Shown here: one piece after another, positions 27,717-40,242 of the stretch
Layout of the letters: every line of letters starts with the position of its first letter
Numbering within the stretch: position 1 is the stretch's first letter
Assembly: GCA_945889195.1 (NCBI GenBank)
Contig: CAMDBB010000001.1
Span: 202,766-266,765, forward strand
Source: Bifidobacterium breve
GTDB lineage: Bacteria > Actinomycetota > Actinomycetes > Nanopelagicales > Nanopelagicaceae
DNA: 64,000 nt
Reading direction: 5' to 3'
Program-made: the position numbers and the translations under genes
The notes under the pieces: model-generated
The model's input: only the letters and a program-made list of their open reading frames with translations
What the model was told of the DNA's origin: nothing
Database searches by the model: none

Positions 27717-28448
27717 TCAACGGAAAGTTCGACGAACCTCTTCATTTTGACCACCTAATGGAGGCAAAAGTTCTCCATCGACTGTCACATCAAGGCCTGC
27801 TGGGTTACTTAAGTAAACGCTAATCGCTCTAGTTCCTTGAAAATTCTTAGTATCGCCCTGAAATAGGGATCCCTTAATCACTCTCTTGCCATCGACAATA
27901 ACATCGATATATGAGTTGCCTCGAACTGCGTTCAGAGTCACCTTTACATTTCCATCAGAAACTTCAGTTGAAGTAGTTGGCTCTTGCGAAGGCGTCGGTG
28001 TTGCTTCAACAGATGGTTCTGCAGTCGGAGATGCAGATGCAACCACAGTTGGTTGGCTATCAGAACTTTGGTTTGACGTGACAATTTGGATAAGACCAAA
28101 GGTGAAGAGAACCGCTAAAGAAATTGAAGCCGGCACCTTCCAAGAAATTACCTTCTTCTCATGGGGCACTTGCATGACATTGTTTTCGACTAGCAAATCA
28201 CCAATCGCACGGTTTTCGAGTGAATGCTCTTCGTTATACATCCTGATAAATTCAAGTGGGTCTGCGCCGATTTTATTTGCAATATTGCGAAGATGTCCCC
28301 GCGCGTATGTATCTCCACCACAGTGAACAAAATTATTGTTTTCTATCTCGGTAAGTAGGCCGATGCGAACACTGGTTGATTCAGATAGCTCTTCTATGGA
28401 AAGGCGCGCAGCGATGCGAGCATCGCGAATTACCTGACCTAGAGTCAT
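27717..28448 (-). CDS. RodZ-like HTH membrane protein (DUF4115)
   Basis: A 243-residue protein with a cytoplasmic Cro/C1-type helix-turn-helix (about 1-70), a single membrane span at 105-123, and a Ser/Thr/Pro-rich linker. It ends in a C-terminal DUF4115 domain (about 165-243). This matches RodZ, the MreB-anchoring cell-shape factor, and its actinobacterial relatives, many of which live without MreB. It lies between ftsK and rimO. A role in envelope growth or division is inferred. No second helix-turn-helix or catalytic domain is seen. Confidence 0.82.
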   Translation of the reverse strand: MTLGQVIRDARIAARLSIEELSESTSVRIGLLTEIENNNFVHCGGDTYARGHLRNIANKIGADPLEFIRMYNEEHSLENRAIGDLLVENNVMQVPHEKKVISWKVPASISLAVLFTFGLIQIVTSNQSSDSQPTVVASASPTAEPSVEATPTPSQEPTTSTEVSDGNVKVTLNAVRGNSYIDVIVDGKRVIKGSLFQGDTKNFQGTRAISVYLSNPAGLDVTVDGELLPPLGGQNEEVRRTFR

Positions 28449-28529
28449 TTCTGGCGCCGCCTTTAATGGGAAAGAGTGGAAGGCAATTCTAACTTTAGCC
28501 CTTTACCTTGTTCTAGTGAAGTGTCCCCT

Positions 28530-28556
28530 ATTCAGGTAAATCACCCCTGAATAGCA
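28530..28556. other. 9-bp inverted repeat in the ftsK-rodZ gap
   Basis: CTATTCAGG and CCTGAATAG form a perfect stem with a nine-nt loop inside the 128-nt gap between ftsK and the RodZ-like gene. No T-run follows on either strand, so it is not a standard terminator. It may be an operator for the RodZ-like gene or an RNA structure protecting the ftsK 3' end. Confidence 0.4.
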
Positions 28557-28576
28557 CCCAACATCAAGACGAAGAG

Positions 28577-30895
28577 TTAGTAATCGCGGAGGGTGGCAAG
28601 AACTGAATCAAGTTCGTCAGGCTTAACCAAGACGGTGCGCGCCTTGGAACCTTCAGAAGGACCCACGATGCCTCTAGATTCCATCAGATCCATTAAGCGA
28701 CCAGCTTTGGCAAAGCCAACCCGTAGTTTGCGCTGCAGCATAGAAGTTGAACCAAATTGTGTTCCCACTACAAGTTCTACAGCTTGAATCAAAATATCTA
28801 AATCATCACCAATCTCTTTATCAATATTCTTATTTGATTGAGCAACCTGTGTTACATCTTCGCGATAGCGGGGGGACAGTTGCTTCTTGACGTGGTTTGT
28901 TACAGCTTCGATTTCACGCTCTGAAACATAGGCGCCTTGGATACGAATAGCGCGGCTTGCTCCCATAGGAATAAAGAGCCCATCTCCCTGGCCAATCAGC
29001 TTCTCAGCTCCCGGACTATCGAGAATAACTCGACTATCAGCAAGGGATGAAGTAGCAAAAGATAAGCGCGATGGCACATTCGCCTTGATAAGTCCTGTAA
29101 CAACATCTACAGATGGGCGCTGTGTTGCTAGAACTAAGTGGATACCTGCAGAGCGCGCTAATTGTGTAATTCGCACAACTGATTCTTCTACTTCGCGAGC
29201 TGCAATCATCATCAGGTCGGCTAGCTCATCGATAATGACAAGCAGATATGGGTAAGGCTCAACGATGCGATCTGAACCAGGAGGTGCAACAACCTTTCCT
29301 GCACGAACCGCCTTATTGAAATCATCGATATGTCTAAAGCCAAAGGTGGCCAGATCTTCGTAACGTAGATCCATTTCACGGACCACCCATGTCAGCGCAT
29401 CGGCAGCCTTCTTTGGATTTGTAATGATCGGTGTAATCAGATGCGGGATTCCTTCATAGGCGGTGAGTTCTACGCGCTTAGGGTCAATCAAAACCAAGCG
29501 AACATCATCAGGGGTTGCTCGCATCAAAATCGATGTGATCATCGCATTAATCATTGAAGATTTTCCAGCACCCGTTGCCCCTGCAACTAAAAGGTGCGGC
29601 ATCTTCGCCAAGTTGGCGCATACGTAATTTCCTTCAACATCCTTGCCGAGGGCAACCAGCATTGGATGGTGATCTTGGCCGGCAACGCTTGAACGCATGA
29701 CATCGCCTAAGGCAACAATCTCGCGATCTGCGTTGGGAATCTCAATTCCAACCGCTGATTTACCTGGGATCGGCGAGAGAATTCGAACTTCGCTACTGGC
29801 AACTGCGTAAGAAATATTCTTGGAAAGAGCTGTAATGCGCTCAACCTTTACCGCATTGCCTAGTTCAACTTCATAGCGAGTAACGGTTGGGCCACGCATA
29901 AAGCCGGTGACTTGGGCATCGATTTCAAATTGTTTAAAGACCTCAGTCAGCGCTGCAACAACTGATTCGTTGACCTTCGACTTTGCCTTTGCCGCCGGAC
30001 CTACCTTGAGTAAATCCTGTGATGGAAGTTCGTATTTAATATCGCTGGTAAGAAGTAACTGCTCAGGGCGCCTTTCAGACTTTGGTGCTTCCTTAAGTTG
30101 GGTTTCCAATGGGGTGCGTGGAATTTCGACTGTGAATTCTTGGTCAAACTCTTCTTCATCAATCTCTTCCTCTTGATTCCAGGCAACTACTGGCGATTCA
30201 AATGGTGGAGTATCTGAGATTTCGAACTCTTTCTCTTCACGCACAGGGCGCTTAGACCAGAGCCAGATTGAAAGGACTTTTATTCGAATGCCAACTTTTG
30301 AAAGAGGCGTTGCTGTAATAATCAAGATGCCAAAGAAGAAGAGAACAATGAGGAGCGGATAAGCAAGTAATGAGGTCATCAGCGCTACGAGTGGCTTTGC
30401 TACCCAATATCCAATCTGGCCTCCCCCATCGCGAATCGCGGTTGCACCCATTGGATTGGTAGCTCCAAGAGATCCATTAAGTAAATGAGCAAGCCCAGTA
30501 GAACTCAAGATAAGAAGAAGTGTGCCGATAGTGATGCGACCGGTTGCATGGCTATCTTCTGGTTTACGAAAAAGTCGAACTGCAAAGTAGAGAAGTACTA
30601 CAGGGGATGAGAATCCAATTACTCCGAATGAGCCTACAAAGAATGAGTAGAGATTTCTGCTGACTAAGTTATCGGCATGAAACCAAGTTCCGGCAAAGGC
30701 TGCGAGAGAGATAAGCAAGACAAGGAGTGCGGCTCCATCGCGATGGTGAGCCGGATCTAAGTCGCGAGCACCGCGAGCAATAAATCTGATTGATGAGCCG
30801 AGAGCTTTGGCGAGAATTCGCCAGATACCACCGAGGACCTGCGAAACTACCGAGAAGGGAGACCTTCCGGATGTGCGTTTCTTCTTCTTAGCCAC
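28577..30895 (-). CDS. ftsK: DNA translocase FtsK
   Basis: Septum-located translocase that pumps chromosome ends clear of the division site. From GTG 30895 ([12 protein letters not shown]) the protein has 772 residues. The N-terminal part has four membrane spans (near 50-215), followed by an acidic linker. The motor has Walker [10 protein letters not shown], Walker [15 protein letters not shown], and [20 protein letters not shown]. The C-terminal gamma winged helix includes [19 protein letters not shown]. The frame is open to 31006, but that part would overlap rnj and is not FtsK-like. Confidence 0.94.
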   Translation of the reverse strand: MAKKKKRTSGRSPFSVVSQVLGGIWRILAKALGSSIRFIARGARDLDPAHHRDGAALLVLLISLAAFAGTWFHADNLVSRNLYSFFVGSFGVIGFSSPVVLLYFAVRLFRKPEDSHATGRITIGTLLLILSSTGLAHLLNGSLGATNPMGATAIRDGGGQIGYWVAKPLVALMTSLLAYPLLIVLFFFGILIITATPLSKVGIRIKVLSIWLWSKRPVREEKEFEISDTPPFESPVVAWNQEEEIDEEEFDQEFTVEIPRTPLETQLKEAPKSERRPEQLLLTSDIKYELPSQDLLKVGPAAKAKSKVNESVVAALTEVFKQFEIDAQVTGFMRGPTVTRYEVELGNAVKVERITALSKNISYAVASSEVRILSPIPGKSAVGIEIPNADREIVALGDVMRSSVAGQDHHPMLVALGKDVEGNYVCANLAKMPHLLVAGATGAGKSSMINAMITSILMRATPDDVRLVLIDPKRVELTAYEGIPHLITPIITNPKKAADALTWVVREMDLRYEDLATFGFRHIDDFNKAVRAGKVVAPPGSDRIVEPYPYLLVIIDELADLMMIAAREVEESVVRITQLARSAGIHLVLATQRPSVDVVTGLIKANVPSRLSFATSSLADSRVILDSPGAEKLIGQGDGLFIPMGASRAIRIQGAYVSEREIEAVTNHVKKQLSPRYREDVTQVAQSNKNIDKEIGDDLDILIQAVELVVGTQFGSTSMLQRKLRVGFAKAGRLMDLMESRGIVGPSEGSKARTVLVKPDELDSVLATLRDY

Positions 30896-30945
30896 ACCTT
30901 CAATCTTAGGTGGAGGGTAAATCTCGTTGATGCAGGCGCGCCGAC

Positions 30946-32631
30946 CTATACCTCTACTACTACCGGCACAATCATCGGACGTCGACGATGTTTCTGTCCG
31001 ACCCAACTTCCAATGGTGCGACGCACAACTTGTGAAAGCTGATGTGTGCCATTGACGCCTTCTGCAACAGCGCTAGTTAACGCGCGTTCTATCTGCCCGC
31101 GCACCTCATCAAAGAGCGCTTCATCTTCATTAAATCCACGTGCATGAATATCTGGGCCTGCCACAATTTTTCCAGTCTGCGATTCGATAACCACAATGAC
31201 TGAGATAAATCCTTCTTCACCAAGGATGCGGCGATCTTTCAGAGATGACTCAGTGATGTCGCCGATGCTATGGCCATCAACATAGACAAATCCACAAGGA
31301 ACTGCGCCCACTACTTCAGCGACGTGATCGACCAGATCTACAACAATTCCATTTTCGATAATGAATGCATTCTCACGAGGAACGCCTGCTTGAATAGCAA
31401 TCTCAGCATTTGCTTTGAGATGGCGCCATTCGCCATGAACCGGAAGAACATACTTAGGCTTAACGATGTTGTAGCAGTAGAGAAGTTCGCCAGCTGCAGC
31501 ATGTCCAGATACATGTACTAGCGCATTGGCCTTATGTACAACCTTGGCGCCAAAGCGAGTCAACTCATTGATAATGCGATAGACCGAATTTTCATTACCG
31601 GGAATAAGAGAGGAGGCCAGAATTACTGTGTCACCATCTCCAACGCGAATCTGGTGGTCGCCATTTGCCATACGCGAGAGCGCTGCCATCGGTTCACCTT
31701 GTGACCCTGTACAGATAAGGACAACTCGATCGTCATAGCTATCGAGTTCGCGAGCATCGAAGAGAATTCCTGAAGGCACAGTCAGATAACCCATATCTTC
31801 TGCAATCTTCATATTGCGAATCATCGAGCGGCCAATAAATGCAACGCGACGCCCATGCAACGCGGCGGTATCAATCACTTGCTGAACACGGTGCACGTGG
31901 GATGAGAATGAAGCGACAATCACTCGACGCTGCGTTGATGCGATGACCCGATTGAGCGCCGGCATGATTTCACGTTCTGCCGGAGTAAAACCCGGAATAT
32001 CAGCGTTGGTTGAATCCACCAAGAAGAGATCAACGCCTTCATCCCCCAAGCGCGCAAAGGTGCGCAAGTCAGTGATGCGTCCATCAAGTGGCAGTTGATC
32101 CATCTTAAAGTCGCCCGTATGGAGAACAGTGCCTGCGCGAGTGTGGACTGCAACTGCAAGCGCATCTGGAATGGAGTGATTGACTGCAATGAATTCGAGT
32201 TCAAAGGGTCCGACATCTTCACGATTACCTTCGCGGACTTCGTGAGTCAGCGGTGAGATTCGGTGTTCTTTACATTTTGCTGAAATCAGGGCAATAGTTA
32301 AGGCAGACCCATAGATTGGAATATCTCCACGTTCGCGCAGTAAGTATGGGATTGCACCGATATGGTCTTCGTGGCCATGTGTCAGGAATATTCCAACAAC
32401 ATCGCTCAGGCGATCTCGGATATAGCTAAAGTCAGGAAGGATGAGATCAATTCCAGGTTGATTATCTTCTGGAAAGAGAACTCCGCAGTCGATGATAAGT
32501 AGCTTGCCCTGCATCTCATAGACGGTCATATTGCGACCAATTTCAGAGATGCCACCGAGCGCCACAATACGAAGACCGCCATCAACTAACTTCGATGGAA
32601 TCCCTAAATTGGGGTGAGGATGCTGTGTCAT
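30946..32631 (-). CDS. rnj: Ribonuclease J
   Basis: Metallo-beta-lactamase/beta-CASP nuclease with 5'-3' exonuclease and endonuclease activity in mRNA decay and rRNA maturation. The zinc motif HGHEDH is at 85-90, with later TGDFK and SGHAAAGEL histidine motifs and a C-terminal domain ending [19 protein letters not shown]. The full length of 561 residues is typical. It follows dapA with a one-base TAATG overlap, the conserved actinobacterial dapA-rnj pair. With rnc and pnp also in this window, much of the RNA decay set is represented. Confidence 0.96.
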   Translation of the reverse strand: MTQHPHPNLGIPSKLVDGGLRIVALGGISEIGRNMTVYEMQGKLLIIDCGVLFPEDNQPGIDLILPDFSYIRDRLSDVVGIFLTHGHEDHIGAIPYLLRERGDIPIYGSALTIALISAKCKEHRISPLTHEVREGNREDVGPFELEFIAVNHSIPDALAVAVHTRAGTVLHTGDFKMDQLPLDGRITDLRTFARLGDEGVDLFLVDSTNADIPGFTPAEREIMPALNRVIASTQRRVIVASFSSHVHRVQQVIDTAALHGRRVAFIGRSMIRNMKIAEDMGYLTVPSGILFDARELDSYDDRVVLICTGSQGEPMAALSRMANGDHQIRVGDGDTVILASSLIPGNENSVYRIINELTRFGAKVVHKANALVHVSGHAAAGELLYCYNIVKPKYVLPVHGEWRHLKANAEIAIQAGVPRENAFIIENGIVVDLVDHVAEVVGAVPCGFVYVDGHSIGDITESSLKDRRILGEEGFISVIVVIESQTGKIVAGPDIHARGFNEDEALFDEVRGQIERALTSAVAEGVNGTHQLSQVVRRTIGSWVGQKHRRRPMIVPVVVEV

Positions 32632-33527
32632 TACTTTTTGAGAGTGACGCCACCAGCGCTGAGATCTTTACGCAGTTGCTCGATCTGTTCGGCTGTTGCA
32701 TCAACGAGTGGCAGACGAGTTGTGCCTCCGGGTAGCCCCATGAGGTTCATCGCTGCCTTGGTCAAGATTGCACCTTGTGTGCGGAATGTTCCGGTGAAGA
32801 CCGGAAGGAGCTTTTGGTGAATTTCAAGTGCACGAGCGCTATCGCCTGCAAACCAAGCGTTGAGCATCTCTTTGAGTTCACGACCCACTGTGTGGCCGCA
32901 GACTGAGACAAAGCCAACTGCTCCAACAGATAGGAATGGCAAGTTAAGGATGTCATCTCCTGAATAGACAGGAATTCCGCATCGCTTAATGACCCAAGAA
33001 GTAGCTGCGATATTTCCTTTGGCATCTTTGAGGGCGACAATATTGTCGACGCTTTCAAAGAGTTTGACGATGGTGTCTGACTCGATCTCAACGCCGGTGC
33101 GACCTGGGATGTCGTACATCATTATTGGAAGATCTGTAGCGGCAGCAACGGCGCGGAAGTGCGCTTCGATTCCAGCTTGTGGTGGCTTGTTGTAATACGG
33201 AGTAACAATCAAGATTCCATCAGCGCCAGCATCCTGAGAACGCTTGGCCTGTTCAACAGTATATGAAGTTTCGTTATCGCCAGCGCCGGAGAGAACCTGC
33301 ACCTTGCTTCCGACAACGCTCTTTACAACCTTGATGATCTCAAGTTTTTCAGAGGATTTAGTTGTTGGAGCTTCGCCGGTTGTTCCATTGACTGCAATAC
33401 CGTCGTGGCCGGTATCTACTAAATGTTGTGCGAGCTTTGCAACGCCATCCCAATCGATTGCCCCATCTTTATCAAAGGGGGTCACCATCGCGGTGATCAA
33501 CTGTCCGAAGGGAGCGTGCGTACTCAT
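32631..33527 (-). CDS. dapA: 4-hydroxy-tetrahydrodipicolinate synthase
   Basis: Condenses aspartate semialdehyde and pyruvate in lysine and diaminopimelate synthesis. The 298 residues show NGTTGEAPT, the catalytic Tyr in MMYDIPGRTGVE, and the Schiff-base Lys in IVALKDAKGN. It is coupled to rnj by a 1-nt overlap. dapB, the next enzyme of the pathway, lies about 2 kb upstream beyond thyX and azlCD, not in the same direct run. Confidence 0.97.
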   Translation of the reverse strand: MSTHAPFGQLITAMVTPFDKDGAIDWDGVAKLAQHLVDTGHDGIAVNGTTGEAPTTKSSEKLEIIKVVKSVVGSKVQVLSGAGDNETSYTVEQAKRSQDAGADGILIVTPYYNKPPQAGIEAHFRAVAAATDLPIMMYDIPGRTGVEIESDTIVKLFESVDNIVALKDAKGNIAATSWVIKRCGIPVYSGDDILNLPFLSVGAVGFVSVCGHTVGRELKEMLNAWFAGDSARALEIHQKLLPVFTGTFRTQGAILTKAAMNLMGLPGGTTRLPLVDATAEQIEQLRKDLSAGGVTLKK

Positions 33528-33543
33528 TTGGCCATCTTATCGC

Positions 33544-34263
33544 TTAAGGCGCGATACGACCAGATTTTTCAAATGCTCCGTATGTAAGAGGCATCAATTT
33601 TGCGAATTCGGCTTCCATCTTTTCGGCCACCATCTCAATTTCTCGCTGTGGGTAGCTAGGAAAGTGTGAACCTTCGCGTGCGGTGCGAAGCGAGAGGAAG
33701 TTCATGAGTGCACGCGCGTTCATGGTGACATACATCGATGAATAAGTTGCAACCGGTAGAACTGCGCGCGCAACTTCGCGGGCAACTCCTGCATCCAACA
33801 TTTTCTGGTATGAATCGTAGGCAATCAGATAGGCATCTTTCATTGCCTTGACGGTTACTTCATATTGTTCAGGTGTGCCATCGACAAAGGTATATGCACC
33901 AGTCTTGCCGACCTGAACCAACTTACGTTCTTTCGATGGAACATAGAAAACCGGCTTGAGTTCGCGATAGCGACCAGATTCTTCATTGTAAGAAGCGATG
34001 CGATGGCGCATAAATTCACGGAAGACAAAGATTGGCGCCGAGATAAAGAAGGTCATCGAAGTGTGCTCGAAGGGAGAGCCATGTCGCTCGCGCGCTAAGT
34101 AATTGATCAGTCCTGCAGAACGCGCTGGATCTTCACCGATCTCATCTAGCGATAGTTCGCCCGCTGTAGATACGCGCGCTGCCCAAATGACATCAGCATC
34201 GCTCGCACTTGATTTGATGAGTTCTACAGAGACATCGTCTCTAAAAATTACGGTCTCAGACAT
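33544..34263 (-). CDS. thyX: Flavin-dependent thymidylate synthase ThyX
   Basis: Makes dTMP from dUMP with FAD, NADPH and methylenetetrahydrofolate, unrelated to ThyA. The ThyX signature RHRxxSxNxxS is at 86-96 (RHRIASYNEES), followed by GRY. The 239 residues are near the family norm. AAGGTG lies seven nt before the ATG. It precedes dapA by 16 nt, the arrangement known from Mycobacterium. It is divergent from azlC. Confidence 0.97.
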   Translation of the reverse strand: MSETVIFRDDVSVELIKSSASDADVIWAARVSTAGELSLDEIGEDPARSAGLINYLARERHGSPFEHTSMTFFISAPIFVFREFMRHRIASYNEESGRYRELKPVFYVPSKERKLVQVGKTGAYTFVDGTPEQYEVTVKAMKDAYLIAYDSYQKMLDAGVAREVARAVLPVATYSSMYVTMNARALMNFLSLRTAREGSHFPSYPQREIEMVAEKMEAEFAKLMPLTYGAFEKSGRIAP

Positions 34264-34323
34264 GTCCGCACCTTATCTATCAACCCCCCTCCACCTGATG
34301 GATATCTAGGGCACAATTGCCGC

Positions 34324-34992
34324 GTGTCATCAGTGAACCGCGCCACCGTAACGACGAGTCTGAGCGTCTCCTTCACTGTTGGGCTCTATGGAACCGCTTT
34401 TGGGGCAGCTGGAGTCGCAGCCGGATTCTCAATTCTGCAAACCTGCCTTCTCTCACTTCTAACTTTTTCAGGCGCATCACAATTTGCAGTAGTTGGCGTT
34501 CTCGGGGCAGGAGGAAGTGCAATCTCAGGAATTGCAACCGCTTCACTCCTTGGAATTCGTAACGGTCTCTATGGGCTGCGAATGGCACCGATTTTAAAAG
34601 TTCGCGGTGTGAAGAGAGTTGTTGCAGCGCAGATAACAATTGATGAATCAACGGGGGTTGCAATCGGACAAGAAGATCTTGGCTCAGGTGCAATGAAACA
34701 TGGTTTCTGGCTCACCGGCTTTGGAGTCTACTTCTTCTGGAATCTTTTCACCTTGGCAGGCGCCCTCGGCGCACAAGCGATGGGTGATCCATCTGCATGG
34801 GGCCTTGATGCTGCAGTTCCTGCTGCATTTCTTGGACTTGTCTGGCCTCGTCTTCACGGAAACTTTGAGCGAGCTCTAGCAGTCTCTGCAGTACTTCTTT
34901 CGCTTGCGCTGACACCTTTTGTCGCTGCTGGTATTCCGATTATCGCTACTGCGCTCTTAGCTGTGGCTTTTGGTTGGAAGGTGCGCCGATGA
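34324..34992 (+). CDS. azlC: AzlC-family branched-chain amino acid exporter, large subunit
   Basis: Membrane protein of the AzlC/BrnF family that, with AzlD, exports branched-chain amino acids. The 222 residues are very hydrophobic, with about seven spans; family blocks are FTVGLYGTAFGAAGVAAGF and SLLTFSGASQFAVVGV near the N-terminus. The start is GTG 34324. No ribosome binding site precedes it, and CACAAT lies about seven nt upstream, so it may be leaderless. It overlaps azlD by 4 nt. Confidence 0.88.
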   Translation: MSSVNRATVTTSLSVSFTVGLYGTAFGAAGVAAGFSILQTCLLSLLTFSGASQFAVVGVLGAGGSAISGIATASLLGIRNGLYGLRMAPILKVRGVKRVVAAQITIDESTGVAIGQEDLGSGAMKHGFWLTGFGVYFFWNLFTLAGALGAQAMGDPSAWGLDAAVPAAFLGLVWPRLHGNFERALAVSAVLLSLALTPFVAAGIPIIATALLAVAFGWKVRR

Positions 34993-35297
34993 CAACTATC
35001 TGGGTAGCGGTAATCGGCACCAGCCTAATTGCATTTGGATTGAAGTACCTTGGCCACAGCGTTCCGGAAAAGTATCTGAAGAACGAGCGGGTGCTGCGAA
35101 TCAATACCTTGATTCCGATTGTTCTCTTGAGCGCTCTCGTTGGAGTGCAGACCGTTGCAGATAAATCTAAGTTAGTTATTGACCAACGGTTGGCAGGTGT
35201 AATCGTTGCCTGTATCGCACTTGCACTCAAGGCGCCGTACTTTGTCGTAGTTATCTCCGCAGCGCTGACATCGGCTGCAATTTACAACTTTGGTTAG
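34989..35297 (+). CDS. azlD: AzlD-family branched-chain amino acid exporter, small subunit
   Basis: A 102-residue partner of AzlC with about four membrane spans. The start is ATG 34989, overlapping the azlC stop as ATGA; an earlier in-frame ATG at 34974 lies inside azlC. The block MTTIWVAVIGTSLIAFGLKY and the later LKAPYFVVVISAALTSA fit AzlD/BrnE. It ends 9 nt before the stop of the opposite-strand mycoredoxin gene. Confidence 0.87.
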   Translation: MTTIWVAVIGTSLIAFGLKYLGHSVPEKYLKNERVLRINTLIPIVLLSALVGVQTVADKSKLVIDQRLAGVIVACIALALKAPYFVVVISAALTSAAIYNFG

Positions 35298-35306
35298 TAC
35301 GAAGAA

Positions 35307-35564
35307 TTAAATAATGCCGAGGGCAGAGAGCTTTGCCTTTAAATCATTATCTGATGGTTCAGTCAGATGAGTTCCATCTGAGAAGACAATAACGGGAATG
35401 GACTTCGCTCCCCCGTTGATCTCAATGACTTTTTCGGCGGCAGATAAATCAGCATCGACATCGATGTGGTTGACCTGAATATCTAGCTCTTTAAAGACGC
35501 GCTTTGAGCGACGACAATCTCCACACCAATCAGCGCCATACATAGTGATATCTGCTTGAGCCAT
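35307..35564 (-). CDS. Mycoredoxin-like glutaredoxin
   Basis: An 85-residue thioredoxin-fold protein with the active-site CGDC at 14-17 (DWCGDCRRSKR) and the cis-proline in KSIPVIVF. The mycothiol-dependent mycoredoxin of actinobacteria has CGYC in a similar TTxWCGxC context, so this is a likely relative; substrate specificity is inferred. AGGGGA lies about six nt before the ATG. It follows dapB by 12 nt and may be cotranscribed. Confidence 0.85.
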   Translation of the reverse strand: MAQADITMYGADWCGDCRRSKRVFKELDIQVNHIDVDADLSAAEKVIEINGGAKSIPVIVFSDGTHLTEPSDNDLKAKLSALGII

Positions 35565-35576
35565 GTGCGTATCCCC

Positions 35577-37588
<2,012 letters not shown>

Positions 37589-39790
37589 TTATTCAGCTGC
37601 TGGCGTTGTTCCATCTTCGAGAACCGGAACCAATGAGAGCTTGCCCTTTGGATCGATCTCACCGATTTCAACCTGAATCTTGTCGCCGACCTTCATGACA
37701 TCTTCTAGGTTTTCAATGCGCTTGCCGCCGTGCATCTTGCGAATCTGAGATACGTGGAGCAGGCCATCTTTACCTGGCATCAATGAAACAAATGCGCCGA
37801 ATGTTGCAAGCTTTACGACAGTACCGAGGTAGCGCTCTCCAACTTCTGGCATCTGTGGGTTAGCAATTGCGTTGATCTGCGCGCGAGCTGCCTCAGCTGA
37901 AGGTCCATCGGTTGCACCGATATAGATGGTTCCATCATCTTCAATTGAGATATCTGCGCCAGTTTCATCTTGAATCTGGTTGATGATCTTGCCCTTAGGG
38001 CCGATGACTGCACCAATCTGATCTACTGGAATCTTTACAGAGATGATGCGAGGAGCGTATTGGCTCATCTCATCCGGTGTATCGATCGCTTCGTTCATGA
38101 CATCGAGAATCGCAAGACGCGCTTCCTTTGCCTGGTGAAGAGCTCCAGCGAGAACTGATGCAGGAATGCCATCAAGCTTTGTATCAAGCTGCAAAGCGGT
38201 AATGAAATCCTTTGTACCTGCAACCTTAAAGTCCATATCTCCAAATGCATCTTCTGCACCGAGGATATCTGTGAGAGCAACGTATTCAACCTTGCCATCG
38301 ACATCATCTGAGATAAGGCCCATCGCAATACCTGCAACAGGAGCCTTAAGTGGGACACCTGCCTGAAGCATTGAGAGCGTTGAAGCACAGACAGAACCCA
38401 TTGATGTTGATCCATTGGAACCGAGAGCTTCAGAGACCTGACGGATTGCGTAAGGGAACTCTTCGCGAGTTGGGAGTACTGGAATAAGTGCACGTTCTGC
38501 AAGAGCACCGTGGCCGATTTCGCGACGCTTTGGTGTACCTACACGACCGGTTTCACCAGTTGAATATGGTGGGAAGTTGTAGTTGTGCATGTAGCGCTTT
38601 GATGTTTCAGGGCTCATGGTGTCGAGCTGCTGCTCCATCTTGAGCATATTAAGAGTTGTTACTCCAAGAATCTGTGTCTCGCCACGTTCGAAGATCGCTG
38701 AACCGTGAACGCGAGGAATGACCTCAACTTCGGCAGAGAGCGCACGAATGTCGCGAAGTCCGCGACCATCGATACGAATCTTGTCGCGAAGTACGCGCTG
38801 GCGTACAAGCTTCTTTGTAAGTGAACGGAACGCTGCAGGAACTTCCTTTTCGCGGCCTTCGAAGGCTGCTGTTACTGATTCCTTTGTTGCAGCTGAGATC
38901 TCATCGATCTTTGTTTCGCGCTCTTGCTTACCTGAGATTGTCAGCGCCTTTGCAAGGCTATCTTTTGCAGCCTTTTCAACAGCTGCAAATACATCATCTT
39001 GGTAATCCAAGAAGACTGGGAAATCTGCAGTTGGCTTTGCAGCAACTGCTGCAAGCTTTGACTGCGCTTCGCAGAGAATACGAATAAATGGCTTAGCCGC
39101 ATCAAGTCCCTGTGAAACGATCTCTTCTGTAGGAGCCTTAGCGCCTTCAGCAACGAGACCAATTGTGCGAGTTGTTGCTTCTGCTTCAACCATCATGATT
39201 GCAACATCGTCAGCTGTTACGCGACCTGCTACGACCATATCGAATACAGCGTTTTCAACCTGTGAATGGTTAGGGAATGCCACCCATTGACCATCGATAA
39301 GTGCAACGCGCACTCCACCAATTGGGCCAGAGAATGGAAGACCAGCAAGCTGTGTTGACATAGATGCTGCGTTAATTGCGATGACGTCATACATGTGGTC
39401 TGGATCCAGAGCCATCACTGTTACGACGATCTGAACTTCGTTACGAAGTCCCTTGATAAATGATGGACGCAACGGGCGGTCAATCAGACGGCAGGTAAGG
39501 ATTGCCTCTTCTGAAGGACGACCTTCGCGACGGAAGAATGAGCCAGGGATCTTGCCGATGGCATACATCTTCTCTTCTACATCCACTGTGAGTGGGAAGA
39601 AGTCGAATTGATCCTTAGGTGTCTTTGATGCTGTTGTTGCTGAGAAGATCATTGTTTGATCATCTAGATAAACAGCTGCAGCTCCTGCTGCTTGCTTAGC
39701 GAGGCGTCCTGTTTCGAACTTAATCTCGCGCTTTCCGAACTTTCCGTTATCGATAACGGCTACTGCTGTCTTTACGTCTTGACCCTCCAT
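37589..39790 (-). CDS. pnp: Polyribonucleotide nucleotidyltransferase
   Basis: Phosphorolytic 3'-5' exoribonuclease of mRNA decay. The 733 residues have two RNase PH domains (about 10-240 and 335-560) joined by a helical domain. A KH domain follows (near 590-650, with [16 protein letters not shown]) and an S1 domain (near 655-725). The ATG is preceded by AAAGGAGGA, an unusually strong ribosome binding site. The 5' leader has several hairpins that may mediate autocontrol. It follows rpsO and precedes the M16 peptidase, a widespread order. Confidence 0.97.
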   Translation of the reverse strand: MEGQDVKTAVAVIDNGKFGKREIKFETGRLAKQAAGAAAVYLDDQTMIFSATTASKTPKDQFDFFPLTVDVEEKMYAIGKIPGSFFRREGRPSEEAILTCRLIDRPLRPSFIKGLRNEVQIVVTVMALDPDHMYDVIAINAASMSTQLAGLPFSGPIGGVRVALIDGQWVAFPNHSQVENAVFDMVVAGRVTADDVAIMMVEAEATTRTIGLVAEGAKAPTEEIVSQGLDAAKPFIRILCEAQSKLAAVAAKPTADFPVFLDYQDDVFAAVEKAAKDSLAKALTISGKQERETKIDEISAATKESVTAAFEGREKEVPAAFRSLTKKLVRQRVLRDKIRIDGRGLRDIRALSAEVEVIPRVHGSAIFERGETQILGVTTLNMLKMEQQLDTMSPETSKRYMHNYNFPPYSTGETGRVGTPKRREIGHGALAERALIPVLPTREEFPYAIRQVSEALGSNGSTSMGSVCASTLSMLQAGVPLKAPVAGIAMGLISDDVDGKVEYVALTDILGAEDAFGDMDFKVAGTKDFITALQLDTKLDGIPASVLAGALHQAKEARLAILDVMNEAIDTPDEMSQYAPRIISVKIPVDQIGAVIGPKGKIINQIQDETGADISIEDDGTIYIGATDGPSAEAARAQINAIANPQMPEVGERYLGTVVKLATFGAFVSLMPGKDGLLHVSQIRKMHGGKRIENLEDVMKVGDKIQVEIGEIDPKGKLSLVPVLEDGTTPAAE

Positions 39791-39955
39791 GGGTCCTCCT
39801 TTGATTCGTGTTTCAATTCCAAGGCACGATTAATCGACCTTGGAGCGGTAACTACACGCGAGGCGAAACAAATGAATCTTCGATCGAAGTTCACAGATGC
39901 TTACATCTGGAAACCACTACCGAGGACCATTAGTCCCCCGGCGTGTAATTTTAAA
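39781..39955 (-). promoter_or_regulatory. Structured rpsO-pnp intergenic leader
   Basis: Three dyads are seen. CCAAGG-type 7-bp arms (TCCAAGG/CCTTGGA) lie at 39818-39844 with a 13-nt loop. CAGATG/CATCTG lies at 39894-39909 with a 4-nt loop. GACCC/GGGTC lies at 39781-39795 and puts the pnp start codon in its loop, next to the ribosome binding site. A GC-rich imperfect hairpin at about 39917-39939 has no U-tract. In E. coli the pnp leader is cut by RNase III and then used for PNPase autocontrol; a similar role here is inferred. Confidence 0.5.
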
Positions 39956-40225
39956 TTAGCGGCGAATACCGAGCTTTTCGATAATTGCGCGATAACGGCT
40001 GATATCTGTCTTTGCGAGGTACTGAAGAATTCGACGACGCTGACCTACGAGCAACAAGAGACCACGACGGTTGTGGTGGTCATGCGGGTTGGTCTGTAGG
40101 TGAGTTGTAATGTCTTCGATGCGACGTGACAATAAAGCGACCTGAGCTTCAGGGCTTCCTGTATCAGTAGCTGATGATCCGTACTTTGCAATGATTTCTT
40201 TCTTTACTTCTGGTGTTAACGCCAT
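39956..40225 (-). CDS. rpsO: Ribosomal protein uS15
   Basis: Primary 16S rRNA-binding protein of the 30S platform. It has 89 residues from ATG 40225 ([16 protein letters not shown]), the family length; an ATG two codons earlier is open but not needed. Conserved [29 protein letters not shown] and a final GIRR are present. The start has a poor ribosome binding site and two hairpins directly upstream, which fits autoregulation. pnp follows. Confidence 0.97.
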   Translation of the reverse strand: MALTPEVKKEIIAKYGSSATDTGSPEAQVALLSRRIEDITTHLQTNPHDHHNRRGLLLLVGQRRRILQYLAKTDISRYRAIIEKLGIRR

Positions 40226-40242
40226 TTTCATTTCTCATTTCT

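Noticed and set aside
30896..31006. N-terminal extension of FtsK to 31006
   Set aside because: It overlaps the conserved 3' end of rnj and has no FtsK similarity; GTG 30895 fits better.
39917..39939. GC-rich hairpin after rpsO as a terminator
   Set aside because: No U-tract follows and the stem is imperfect; pnp directly follows and is usually cotranscribed.
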